Shown here piece after piece: positions 9,237-17,286 of a stretch of DNA of 64,000 nucleotides. Position 1 is the stretch's first letter, and every line of letters starts with the position of its first letter. The position numbers and the translations under genes were made by a program. The stretch is from Roseiarcus sp963767245 (lineage in GTDB: Bacteria; Pseudomonadota; Alphaproteobacteria; Rhizobiales; Beijerinckiaceae): the NCBI GenBank assembly GCA_963767245.1, contig CAVYDG010000021.1, positions 248,001-312,000 on the forward strand, read 5' to 3'. The notes under the pieces are model-generated. The model had not been told where the DNA came from and made no database searches. It worked only from the letters and a program-made list of their open reading frames with translations.

Positions 9237-9609
9237 GTGCCTTGCCGTCACCGTTCTCGTGGTCGAGGATGATTGGCTAATCCGCGAAGACATTGTGACC
9301 GACCTTCGCCAGGAAGGATGGGCCGTCTTGGAGGCGGCCACAGGAACCGGTGCGCTCAAAGCGCTTCATGACACCGAGAAAGTCGATCTCCTGATTACCG
9401 ACATTCAACTGGCCGACGCGCTGACTGGCTGGGATGTCGCGGAAGCGGTCCGAACCTCGCACCCAGAGGTGCCGGTGATCTACGCATCCGGAAATCCCGC
9501 CAACGATCATCGCCGAGTTCCGGGGAGCCTCTTTCTCAGTAAACCCGTACCCGTTTCAGAACTCACCGCGATCTGCCGCAAGCTTCTGACCCGGCCGAAC
9601 CATCCGTAA
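9237..9609 (+). CDS. single-domain response regulator (CheY-like receiver)
   Basis: About 120 residues of receiver domain and nothing after it. Visible are the acidic pair VVEDDW, the phospho-acceptor aspartate in LLITDIQL, the YASG switch residue and the KPV lysine, so it should be phosphorylatable. There is no output domain; it would act by protein contact. The start is uncertain: no start codon is in frame close to the domain. A GTG at 9237 sits five bases after GGTGGAG and would give a short N-terminus if one C of the following CC is an extra base. A perfect EcfG promoter lies just upstream, which fits receivers linked to the general stress response. Confidence 0.75.
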
Positions 9610-9871
9610 ACCCCGGCGGCCCGCGATTAGTTCGGGCAGTGCACAGCGTTCACCAACTGGGTTCAGGTAGTCCGCGGACGAGACGCTTGTGTCGCTTAGG
9701 CCGAGATCATTACAAATCTAGTTTTGTACGCATCCGCACCGACTTAAGGCTGGACAGTAAGGCTAAACGGCGGAAACATCGACGTCAGCTGCAAGCTTTC
9801 TGCTTCAGGAAGAGTTGGTGAATGAGGGGAGGGACTTGTCGCCAACGCTTCCGTGCGTCGAAAGAACAACA

Positions 9872-10168
9872 ATGAACATCATCCCGTTTTTGCGGCAGGA
9901 GATTTTCGGACCGAACGAAATCAAAGCGATGTCAACTGCCCTTGATGAAGTTTGCAGCAAGCTCGACCTGACCCGCGATAAGCAAGAAGAAAGAAAAGTC
10001 CTCGCGCAGCGCATCATCGCCCTGGCGCGCCATGGTGAACGCGATCCTGCGGTCCTCCGCGACGCCGTGCTGCGAGAGTTGGCCGTGAGAGCTTGGCGAG
10101 GCATGAGCTATTCCAACATCAGTCGCAGGCCTGACCGCCCCCTCTGCGCGCCCTGGGACAGACCATGA
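9872..10168 (+). CDS. small conserved-type protein of unknown function
   Basis: 98 residues beginning MNIIPFLRQEIFGPNEIKAM. It is mostly helical and charged (DKQEERKVLAQRIIALARHGERDPAVLRDAVLREL). The same pattern, FGPxxIxxMxxALDEVCxxL..RIIxLAxxGExDxxxLRDxVL, is familiar from short rhizobial proteins of no known role. A related protein sits at 29204-29437. The C-terminus after AVRAW may be altered by a frameshift. It overlaps the next gene by ATGA. Confidence 0.6.
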   Translation: MNIIPFLRQEIFGPNEIKAMSTALDEVCSKLDLTRDKQEERKVLAQRIIALARHGERDPAVLRDAVLRELAVRAWRGMSYSNISRRPDRPLCAPWDRP

Positions 10169-10548
10169 CCATCATTCCATTTCCGCAGGAGCGAGTGTTA
10201 GCGCCGCCCGACATCCAGGCGATTTCAAAGGCAGTCGAAGCAAGCAACTGGGTCGGCGCGGCGGCGATGAACGGACAGGACGCCCAGGTGGAAGGCGGCG
10301 GGTCTCATTGGGCGCGACCAAGGAATTGCGGGAAGAATAGAAACCACGCGTGGGCAGGGGCGAGAGTGTCGTGGGCGAAGGAGGTCCCGATGACTTGGCC
10401 TGTGATTGTGAGCGGCTTGATTTGCGCGGCGATGCTGGCGTTGGGATTCAACTTGCTCCTTCCGTTGGGCAGCGGCATGGAGACTGTGTGCGTTTTAACC
10501 GGAGTCGCATCCGCTATGATCTTTTTCTGCCTTGTGGAAGGCGGATAG
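10165..10548 (+). CDS. small membrane protein of unknown function, chimeric look
   Basis: 127 residues. The first 26 repeat the opening of the upstream gene (MTIIPFPQERVLAPPDIQAIS), suggesting an old tandem duplicate. The middle is low-information, and the C-terminal third has two hydrophobic segments (WPVIVSGLICAAMLALGF and a second ending MIFFCLVEGG). The membrane part may be a separate gene starting at the ATG at 10390, fused by loss of a stop. Function unknown. Confidence 0.45.
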   Translation: MTIIPFPQERVLAPPDIQAISKAVEASNWVGAAAMNGQDAQVEGGGSHWARPRNCGKNRNHAWAGARVSWAKEVPMTWPVIVSGLICAAMLALGFNLLLPLGSGMETVCVLTGVASAMIFFCLVEGG

Positions 10549-11040
10549 CGAAATCGCCGCCCGCTAGCGCTAGCCCGACCGTCCTAGCCCAAGCATGCCC
10601 GAGCGATCTTCCGACAATGCGCCGCGACGGCCCTCGGAGGCCGCGTGGGATGATCGCCCGGAAAGGTTGCTCGCGCGTGACCTCAGCGCAGAAGTATCGA
10701 GCCCGGACCGAAGTCGATCACCATTTCGCCCACATGAAGCACGTTAGGCGTACCGTGAGAGAGGACCTTGGAGAACAGCGTAAAGCTACCGGAATCAGGA
10801 GACGACGAGTTGGATACCCGACCATCACTGGGACCCGATGGACAGCGCTCGGCGACGCTCGGGGGTGTCGGCCTTGGGTGATCACGATGATGGGCGACCT
10901 CCTCTCCCGCCGCGGTTGTTCTAGGCCGGCCTAATCCCCTTGGGGGCTGACACCTCGCATTGAAACAGATGCATGAGGCGGGCCTCCTCGACTTCCGCTT
11001 GCCGGCCCGCGATTCGCAGACAGGTTCCGGTCCTCAAGCG
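10549..11040. other. region without a supported gene
   Basis: About 490 bases. A long frame is open on the plus strand (10350-10934), but its composition is that of a shadow: arginine-rich with no conserved pattern. No RNA gene or repeat is seen. Confidence 0.5.
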
Positions 11041-11238
11041 CTACCTTTGTGCCCTCGTGAGAGTTCTCACGGCGAGCTCGGCTTCGGTAACCGCCTTAGG
11101 CAGAGCTTCGGGCGGGAGCTTATTGCACGGAGGGCGATAGCCGTTTGCCTTGTACTGCGCTGGGGAAATTGGAAGCCTCCGTGTGCCGTATTCGACAAGC
11201 ACTTGGCCGTCGCGCAATAGGTACAAACCCTTCGCCAC
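11041..11238 (-). CDS. small hypothetical protein
   Basis: 65 residues beginning MAKGLYLLRDGQVLVEYGTRRLPISPAQYKANGY (opening shown only in part below 20-residue blocks elsewhere). It has balanced composition, a GGAGG-like ribosome site (AGGAGGAACAGCGTGG just upstream on this strand), and a proline-rich middle. I do not recognise the family. The strong ribosome-binding site is the main support. Confidence 0.55.
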   Translation of the reverse strand: MAKGLYLLRDGQVLVEYGTRRLPISPAQYKANGYRPPCNKLPPEALPKAVTEAELAVRTLTRAQR

Positions 11239-11779
11239 GCTGTTCCTCCTGTGTGCTCGCGCTCAACAGCGCTTCGCGGTCCAGTGATCTGGCTCGCCGG
11301 CGAGGTCCTCAATGCGAGCCGTTTGTGAAGCAGCGCGCGGCAAACGGGATGCGTCGCCCATCATATTGTTACGTACGTTAGCGTACAAAGCAAGACGATT
11401 AAACGGAATGCCCAAACTGACCGACACTGAGGGCCGTTCCGCAGGATTCCCCCGTGACCATCGCGAAGGGCACGCATCATCATAGCCTCGGCCCAGCGCG
11501 AGGGATCGGCAGATGAAGGCGAAGCGTCCGCGCCCGCCGCCAGCACGACACAAGTGGGTCCGGCCCTGGTTGACGGCGCACGGCGACTATCGGCGGGCGG
11601 ATCCGCGATGAGGCGCCGAGCCTCGTTCCGTGAGCCGACCGCCAGCGCGCCGCTGAGGCGCCTGCACCCGGCCGGAAGTGGCGCGTCAGTTGGCCAGATT
11701 GATTGTTTTGTCCGCGCAGACCTCAAAATTGGATGCCTCCGCCGACTGACCGTCGGCGTATTTCCGCGCAGGTCCACGC
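11239..11779. other. region without a supported gene
   Basis: About 540 bases between a small minus-strand gene and a recombinase remnant. A 32-codon frame at 11513-11611 is open but has no ribosome-binding site that I trust. Nothing else is recognised. Confidence 0.4.
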
Positions 11780-12049
11780 GACAGTTGTTGCCCCACGAGG
11801 CGTCAAACTCAGCTGTCCGAACGGCGCGAAGCATCTGCGCAAATATGGCGGCGTCGCAGGCGTTATGGCAATCAAGGCGACCGCAGACAAGCGCGCGGCC
11901 GGACTCGCCGCATTGCCTCGATCAAAGCGGAAGGCGTTACGTCGGCCAGAGGCGTCGCCAAGGCGCTCAACGACCGCGGCCTCGTCATTGCACGCCGCGG
12001 CCAATGGTCGGCGAGCACCGTTATCGACGTGCTTGCTCGGCTCGCATAG
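11780..12049 (+). pseudogene. serine recombinase, C-terminal remnant
   Basis: Two frames together give the C-terminal part of a large serine recombinase/resolvase: first APRGVKLSCPNGAKHLRKYG, then, in another frame, IKAEGVTSARGVAKALNDRG and ARRGQWSASTVIDVLARL before a stop. This matches the usual order in the family, namely the G..LG.PNG linker and then the helix..LN.RG..T.RG..W DNA-binding end. The frame changes near 11910. The catalytic domain is absent here, but an N-terminal fragment of the same family is present at 15640-15921 on the other strand. Confidence 0.7.
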
Positions 12050-12220
12050 GCGCCTGCAATCCGTTGCGTACGCCTGCTCTGCGGAACGGGCCTCGCGTGT
12101 GTGACGAGCCCCCGACCGGCGGTGAGGTGGATCAAACTGTCCGCCTGGCAAGTTCTATCTTCGCACATCTTGGGAGACGAAATCCCTCCTCCTAAAGGGC
12201 TAACGCTGGTGGGGCACAGC

Positions 12221-12436
12221 ATGTTTGGCATCGACTGGCTCAAAGATGGAAGCGTCGTCGACCGCGAAATCAGCGTTCTGGAGACAGCGGATCAAGTGAT
12301 TGCGAACGCTTACGCTCGTGCGCCTGAAGTGGCGGCGCGGTTGATAGGGCATGAGCCTGACGGGTTCCGTCTGAAGGACGCCTCTGGGAAAGACCTAGGC
12401 GGCGTACACTCTTTGGGCGCTATTCGCGGCCGATAG
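12221..12436 (+). CDS. small hypothetical protein
   Basis: 71 residues, MFGIDWLKDGSVVDRE then ISVLETADQVIANAYARAPEV, ending in a glycine-rich stretch. The acidic, helical centre and the DGFRLKDASGKDLGGVH end look like a real cytoplasmic protein. This type of short protein with W-x-K-D-G and a C-terminal D-x-x-G occurs in rhizobia with no known role. I cannot name a function. Confidence 0.6.
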   Translation: MFGIDWLKDGSVVDREISVLETADQVIANAYARAPEVAARLIGHEPDGFRLKDASGKDLGGVHSLGAIRGR

Positions 12437-12688
12437 GTCCCCCGCACCGGCGTCAAACTAGCGGCGCCGGCAGCCTAGCCCGGCCCCGCGCTCGCAACAA
12501 CTGGCCGCCGCAGCCGATGGCCTCCCTTGGGCTTCGTAGAGCCGCGCGAGGGCGGCGAGGCGTCCGCTGCACAACAAAATCGAATTGAGCCCGCCAGTAG
12601 ATGTGGGAGGCGGAGCAAATCTCTGCCCCGCCTCACGTCGCTCTCAGGCGCAGACGCGCACCCCGCCGCGCCACCAGCAACGACGGCC
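12437..12688. other. intergenic, no supported gene
   Basis: About 250 bases downstream of two converging small genes. GC-rich, with no clear terminator and no open frame of protein-like composition. Confidence 0.4.
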
Positions 12689-12925
12689 TTAAAATCCATA
12701 GCCGTACGGGCGGTAGCCATAGGCATATGGGCGATACCCGTAGGCATAGTAGCCGCCGTTTGGTCGGCACCCACCCCACGGTCCGCGATGAAAGCCGATG
12801 CCGCAGCCGCCTGCGGTGAGGGTGATGACGGACGGGACATCCGTGAGCGGAGCGACGGGCATCGCGGCCGCTGGAACTGCTGCAAGACCTAGAAACGCGA
12901 CTGAAGAGATGAGCACATTTTTCAT
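12689..12925 (-). CDS. GCG_CRPN-type secreted protein
   Basis: 78 residues. A signal peptide (MKNVLISSVAFLGLAAVPAAA) is followed by the hallmark of the GCG_CRPN group, GGCGIGFHRGPWGGCRPNGG, and then tyrosine/glycine repeats (YGYRPYAYGYRPYGYGF). Such proteins are short, exported and common in Hyphomicrobiales; the role is unknown. The two invariant cysteines of the motif are present. It is probably a free-standing gene; the DNA upstream has no match to the EcfG promoter. Confidence 0.85.
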   Translation of the reverse strand: MKNVLISSVAFLGLAAVPAAAMPVAPLTDVPSVITLTAGGCGIGFHRGPWGGCRPNGGYYAYGYRPYAYGYRPYGYGF

Positions 12926-13076
12926 ACTCTGTACCTCGTTTTGTCAGCCCGCGACCGCGCTACGCCGGCCTGCTTGAACCGCGGCTGAACGGCCTTTCGG
13001 TTCCCTTCCTCATCGGCGCCGATCTAACCAGCCCAAAAGTCGCCGGCGTGGCGCTCACCCCCGAAAAGGAAACACC

Positions 13077-13586
13077 ATGTTTACGCTATTAGGCATGGCC
13101 GCGAAGCTTGCGGCTGTGGCCATAGAAACCGAGGCGGCGATTTAATTGGTCGTCGAAGACGCCGCCGGCTTAGTCCAGGAAACCGCCAGGAACGCGATGG
13201 GCACTTACGAGTTCGGTTGGACTCCCCTGAAAGAGGAAACCATCGCCGGTAAATCAACCCGCGACTTCTCCCTGCTCGAAACCGGCCAGCTTCGCGACTC
13301 CATCGAAAGAACGATCGGCCATCATGTCGCCTGGGTCGGCTCAAACGACGACAAAGCCGTCTGGCAAGAGTTCGGCACGTCGACGATCCCGCCGCGGTCT
13401 TTCATCGCAAGCGCCGGGATGGTGCGCGAGGGGCAGATTCACGAGAAGGCGCGAGAGACGGTCGGCGCCGCCTTAGCGGGACATTCAGCCGCCAGCGCGA
13501 TCTATCACGCGGCGAAGGAGTTGGGGCGCCAAGCGCGCGAGGGGATGGACGATCTAACGCATGACAGCGAGGGAAAAGAACGATGA
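13077..13586 (+). pseudogene. prophage neck/minor tail-type protein, interrupted by an in-frame stop
   Basis: The frame from ATG 13077 (MFTLLGMAAKLAAVAIETEAAI) meets TAA at 13143-13145 and then continues in the same frame for 146 codons. The downstream part (GTYEFGWTPLKEETIAGKST, LLETGQLRDSIERTIG, WQEFGTSTIPPRSF) is like HK97-gp10-type virion morphogenesis proteins, where the G-T..IPPR motif is typical. Both parts together make one normal-length protein, so the stop most likely breaks it. A TTG right after the stop could restart translation. No other phage structural genes are nearby apart from the next small gene. Confidence 0.65.
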
Positions 13587-13852
13587 GCCAAGCGATGGAC
13601 GACATCAAGAAATTCATCCTGAAACACGGCGGGGCGGAATTCGTTGACCGAACCGCCGCCGACCTGGCCGCCCGCCCGGACGCAGAAGCGCGCCTCCGGC
13701 TCGCGCAGGCGGCTGACCGGATCGAGATGGAGCTTCGCGGCGTCAGGCCGGTGATCGCCAACGGGCTCGCGACGGGCTTCGCCATGCTCGTCAGGGAGCG
13801 GCTGCGCTGGGCGACGGGTCGTCTTGCCAGAGGCTTCAGAATGCCGCGTTGA
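13583..13852 (+). CDS. small prophage-associated hypothetical protein
   Basis: 89 residues, helical and charged (MSQAMDDIKKFILKHGGAEF..). It overlaps the stop of the phage-type gene by ATGA, so it was translated with it. The last residues run into DNA that belongs to the end of an outer-membrane protein gene on the other strand (13836-13893), so the two converge and overlap slightly. Function unknown. Confidence 0.5.
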   Translation: MSQAMDDIKKFILKHGGAEFVDRTAADLAARPDAEARLRLAQAADRIEMELRGVRPVIANGLATGFAMLVRERLRWATGRLARGFRMPR

Positions 13853-13893
13853 TCGACACCGTGATTGCCTGAGTGTTCACCCTTCCGGAACTA

Positions 13894-14732
13894 TGGGTCC
13901 GGACCCATAAAGTGGTTGGCATGATGCCCGGCTTGTGATTTACGGCTTCCGAAAGGAAGCGCTGATGAATCGGGACCATTTTTGGCTGACGGACGATCAG
14001 TTTTCGAAGATTGAGCCGCATTTGCCGACGGACACGCGAGGCAAGGCGCGGGTGGACGATCGTCGGGTGATCAGCGGGATCATCAATGTGTTGAGGTCCG
14101 GCGGTCGCTGGATTGACGCTCCGCCAGAATACGGGCCGAGGAAAACCCTCTACAACCGCTATGTCCGCTGGGCGGCAAAAGGCGTCTGGGTCGACTTGTT
14201 CCACGCGCTTGCGCAGGCCGGAGGGCCGCCCGAGCAAGTCTTGATCGACAGCTCCGCCGTGAAGGCCCATCGCTCGGCTTCGGGCGGAAAAGGGGGGAGA
14301 AAAACCAGGCGATCGGTCGCTCGCGCGGCGGACGGACGACCAAAATCCATGCGTTGACGGACGCAGAATGCCGTCCGCTCTCGTTCACACTCACAGGCGG
14401 CCAAGTCGCCGATTGCCGAGCGGGCGCGGAACTCTTGGCGCGGCTTCCGCCTTGCCAAATCCTGCACGCCGACAAGGGTTACGACTCGAACGCGATTCGC
14501 AGGCAAGTCGAGGGGCGCGGCGCGATCCCCAACATTCCGCCCAAAGCCAATCGCAAGTGGAAGAACTGCTTCTCGCCGTTCCTCTATCGAGCGCGCAACG
14601 CCATCGAGCGCATGTTCTGCCGCTTGAAAGACTTCAGGCGAGTGGCGACGCGCTATGACCGAAATGCCGCCAATTTCCTCGCCGCAGTCTGCATCGCAGC
14701 AACCGTCAGCTACTGGTTATAAGTCCGGACCC
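13894..14732 (+). mobile_element. IS5-family element, IS427 group
   Basis: About 839 bases. Ends are imperfect inverted repeats: GGGTCCGGACCCATAA at 13895-13910 and, reversed, GGGTCCGGACTTATAA at 14717-14732. TA at 13892-13893 and TA at 14733-14734 fit a 2-bp target duplication. It carries one two-frame transposase and has inserted in the outer-membrane protein gene. Confidence 0.88.
13965..14722 (+). CDS. IS5/IS427 transposase, two frames joined by a -1 shift
   Basis: OrfA (13965-14357) starts MNRDHFWLTDDQFSKIEPHL and holds the first catalytic region (VLIDSSAVKAHRSAS). OrfB, whose own start is at 14354, holds HADKGYDSNAIRRQ and the C-terminal YRARNAIERMFCRLKDFRRVATRYD, with the acidic E. 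The family makes the full enzyme by a -1 slip, and the frames overlap at a G6/A5 stretch near 14290-14306 that would allow it; after the slip the protein reads EKNQAIGRSRGGRTTKIHAL. The element therefore looks complete and perhaps active. Confidence 0.85.
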
Positions 14733-15639
14733 TAATCCCCTTGTTCGTTCCGGTGCGCGTGGCGCCGGTCAGCGTCATGTCGCTCCACGGGCCGCCCCAG
14801 TTGCTCGATTTGGTTCCTGTCATTGCGTAGCTGTAGTTCCCATCGAGGAACCAGGTGCGATCCAGAAAGTAGGTGGCACCCACCATCGCGATGCCGCCCC
14901 ACAGCCACTGAGACGTTGAATAATTGGATCCCTGGCCTATTCCGGTCGGGCTTGTGGGAAAGGGAACGACGGCCTCAAATCCGGTGATACTGTCAATGGA
15001 TGTCTTGGTTTGCACAACGGTCGGACCGGCTCCCAGATATAAATAGCTCCTGTCAAACGATCGGCCGAGGAAGGGAACGAACGAGACTTGCTGGTTAAGG
15101 GTCTGTCGATAAGATTGGACCAGGTAATTTCCGACAAAAGGAATGAACTTTCCGTCCTGCGTAAATCCGCCCGACTGTGGAATGAGAAGGCCACCCTTGG
15201 CAGAACCGATATCCAAGTAGCTGTAAGAAAATTTAGCGCCCCACATCCACGGAGTGCCGGAAAAATGCTGGAAATAGCCCGCTTGAACTGCCGGCGCGAG
15301 CGCCGTTTTAGTATCCAAGTCGAGGCCGGTTGATCCAGCGGCGGATCCGATCTGCGGCGTAATGTGACCGCCGGTTGGCGGAGTAAAGGATGTTCCCTGG
15401 CCAAAGACGTTCTGACTAGCGAAATTGACCAGTTCCAAGCCCCCACCCAAACCCAAGAAAAAGGCCGACTGCGGCACAAGCGAGTCGGGCGCTGGCGGGT
15501 TCATTGGTCGGGGGGCAAATCGGCCGCGAAAGCCGAGAGAGTGAAGATGCGACCGGTGATCAGAATGGTAGTCGCGGCGGCAAGAACATGTCGCACGTTT
15601 TGTGTCTCTCCGCCGTTAAGAAAACGACCCTCCCTTTAT

Positions 15640-15921
15640 TCAATGACCGAAGCGTATATATATGCGGCAAAGTCTCAACGCCTCGTTGAACTGCGGGCGG
15701 GCGGCTTTCTTGCCGCTCTCGACCTCGGTGAACTCGGCGAACAGATCGCCGGATGCCGATTGAAGGAATTTGCCGACCGCCGCCTGTTGCGCTTCTAAGC
15801 CAAGCCCTGACCGGCCTTGCGCTCGGGTGGAAACGCGGTAGTAGGCAATGAAGCGGCCACGGGAAAGCCCTCGTTCCTTGACCCAAGCCTCGTTGCCGCG
15901 AGACTGCATTTCAGCGGTCAT
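15640..15921 (-). pseudogene. serine recombinase, N-terminal fragment
   Basis: 93 residues. FIAYYRVSTRAQGRSGLGLE holds the catalytic serine in RVST and the conserved G-R-S-G-L-G-L-E-A-Q; VESGKKAARPQFNEAL is the next family block. Homology ends after LRLCR and the last eight codons are foreign, so it is cut near 15660. The C-terminal remnant of the same family lies 3.6 kb away in opposite orientation. Its ATG directly follows the stop of the upstream minus-strand gene (TGA ATG). Confidence 0.8.
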
Positions 15922-16326
15922 TCAACGTGTGCAAGGGAACGCGCGGGTCAAGCGGGCGGAGAGCGCGAAGCCATAGGTCTTGTCGGCGGCGGCGAGATTG
16001 TCGGACAGGAAGCGCTGAAGGATGCCCATAAGCTGGTTGCCCGTAAGCGGCGCGGTCGACGGCGGGCAGTAGACGGGGCGGCCTGCGATCGTGCCGGCCC
16101 AAGACATTCCGCTGGCGAAGGCGCTTGCTATGACTTCGGCGAGCATCTTCATCCCCGGGTCACCTTCTCGCCAGCTCGTGACCAGCCTTTGGGCCGATAT
16201 GTCCGGCGGCTCGGCGCGTCCGGGAGTGCAGAGCGCCATTGCGAGAAGAACGCCCGCGCCGACGGCCGAAACCAAGCCACGGGTACTGACAACTCTCCGG
16301 CCAAACGATAGTCTCGCGGTGTACAT
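15922..16326 (-). CDS. small secreted protein, Rap1a/Tai-like pattern
   Basis: 134 residues from MYTARLSF; a signal peptide ends near ..LAMALCTPGRA. The mature part has VYCPPSTAPLTGNQLMGILQ and ends LSARLTRAFPC. A cysteine before a proline/serine loop and a final FPC are typical of small exported Rap1a/Tai immunity-like proteins, which are widespread and mostly of unknown role. A longer frame upstream to 16461 is not likely. The family call is from pattern only. Confidence 0.55.
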   Translation of the reverse strand: MYTARLSFGRRVVSTRGLVSAVGAGVLLAMALCTPGRAEPPDISAQRLVTSWREGDPGMKMLAEVIASAFASGMSWAGTIAGRPVYCPPSTAPLTGNQLMGILQRFLSDNLAAADKTYGFALSARLTRAFPCTR

Positions 16327-16345
16327 GCTGGCGGGAGTCTCTCTC

Positions 16346-16555
16346 ATGCGACCCATGATACGGTGGCTTCGCCGCTGGCGCGAGCGCGACGACCAGCACC
16401 TTTTCAAGTCGGCGACTAGGTTGCCTGACATCGATCCAATCGAGGAATTGGACCGCCTCATCAGCGAAGCTCAAAAGCGCGACGCCGCTGACGAAGGCCG
16501 TTTCGAACGCCTCTCACGCCCGACCCAAATTCGGGATCTTCGACCGAACCGCTAG
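16346..16555 (+). CDS. small charged hypothetical protein
   Basis: 69 residues beginning MRPMIRWLRRWRERDDQH, then LPDIDPIEELDRLISEAQK. A GGGAG ribosome site lies nine bases upstream (16333-16337). Very rich in arginine and acidic residues; probably soluble and helical. It is divergent from the secreted protein gene, and the two starts are only about 20 bases apart, so their promoters must overlap each other's coding DNA. Confidence 0.6.
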   Translation: MRPMIRWLRRWRERDDQHLFKSATRLPDIDPIEELDRLISEAQKRDAADEGRFERLSRPTQIRDLRPNR

Positions 16556-16578
16556 CATCGGCACGTCACGGATGGGGC

Positions 16579-16779
16579 ATGCAATACCAAATCCAATTCC
16601 TCGACGGTTCGGCGAATGTCATTTGCGAACTCGCCGCCGACGCCCGAAACGCTGTCGGCGCGATTGCGCTTGTCACGGACATTGACTGGCCGCCCCGCGC
16701 GGTCACCATCCGCGTGCTCGATACTGACGGGCGCGAGGTTCATTCCGCGATCAGGGGCGACCAACCGGGCGTGTTGTGA
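16579..16779 (+). CDS. small hypothetical protein
   Basis: 66 residues, MQYQIQFLDGSANVICEL.., ending ..HSAIRGDQPGVL. It has alternating beta-type stretches and good coding composition. It follows the previous small gene by 23 bases and may be in the same transcript. Function unknown. Confidence 0.6.
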   Translation: MQYQIQFLDGSANVICELAADARNAVGAIALVTDIDWPPRAVTIRVLDTDGREVHSAIRGDQPGVL

Positions 16780-16809
16780 CTGCGTTTTCTCGCCGCCCGC
16801 TCAAGCGAG

Positions 16810-17286
16810 CCCGTCCCTTTCTCGCCGCTAGTGACAATCCTCAATTCGTCGTCGTGCAACTGCCGCTGAAGCTCGAGCCGCGTTACGCGGGTCAGCCGCA
16901 AGCCAAAGGTCGACCTCCGCCGCAGTCGTCAGAATGACTGGCATGGCCTTCGGATGGATCGGCGCGAGGGTCGCGTTGGCCGCAGTCGTCAGAAGCAGAA
17001 CAGCTCATGCTCGCCCTCGATCGGCGCGCTCTTGGGGCCTCGCACGCCGCGCCACGACGTCCATAGGGCGGCGAACGCGAATAGCGGCCGGTCAGCATCA
17101 AGCGCGAAACATTTCGGCGTCTTGCGCGGCTTCGTGTCGGCGTATTCGCAGAACGATGTCGCCGGGACGACGCAGCGGCTCGGGGGCGCGAGCCATCTGC
17201 GCCAGTGCGGGCTGCCGCCGTGGCTCGGGGGATGGCGTGGATCCTGCTGTTCAGGAAGATCCTTGCAACAGAGGGGAACGGGCTAA
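16810..17286 (-). pseudogene. SRAP (YedK/HMCES-type) protein, remnant
   Basis: Joined across frames the minus strand gives SPHWRRWLAPPSRCVVPATS, FCEYADTKPRKTPKCFALD, PLFAFAALWTSWRGVRGPK, IHPKAMPVILTTAAEVDLWL and LELQRQLHDDELRIVTSGEK. This order is that of the rhizobial type of SOS-response-associated peptidase, which in related proteins binds abasic sites in single-stranded DNA through an N-terminal cysteine. That N-terminus is missing (a stop precedes QDPRHPPSHGG), and there are frameshifts near 17005 and 16900. It is a dead gene. Confidence 0.75.

Larger units (their letters stand above)
13836..15596 (-). pseudogene. outer-membrane beta-barrel protein split by an IS element
   Basis: The bulk lies at 14733-15596 and the last 18 codons at 13836-13893. 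Removing the IS and one copy of the TA target duplication joins ..TGTNKGI to SSGRVNTQAITVSINAAF in frame. The N-terminus also needs a correction: a GTG at 15596 after GGAG gives a signal peptide ending LSAFAADLPP, in a different frame from the barrel (APDSLVPQSAFFLGLGGGLE); one missing C in a C6 run near 15517 would repair it. The barrel has alternating strands and an aromatic C-terminal residue, as usual for opacity/Omp25-type porins of this order, about 275 residues in all. The gene is inactive as found. Confidence 0.8.

Noticed and set aside
10350..10934. A 194-codon open frame
   Set aside because: Arginine-rich, no conserved segment, overlaps the small membrane gene in another frame.
11513..11611. 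A 32-codon frame (MKAKRPRPPPARHKWVRPWL..)
   Set aside because: No ribosome-binding site or family support.
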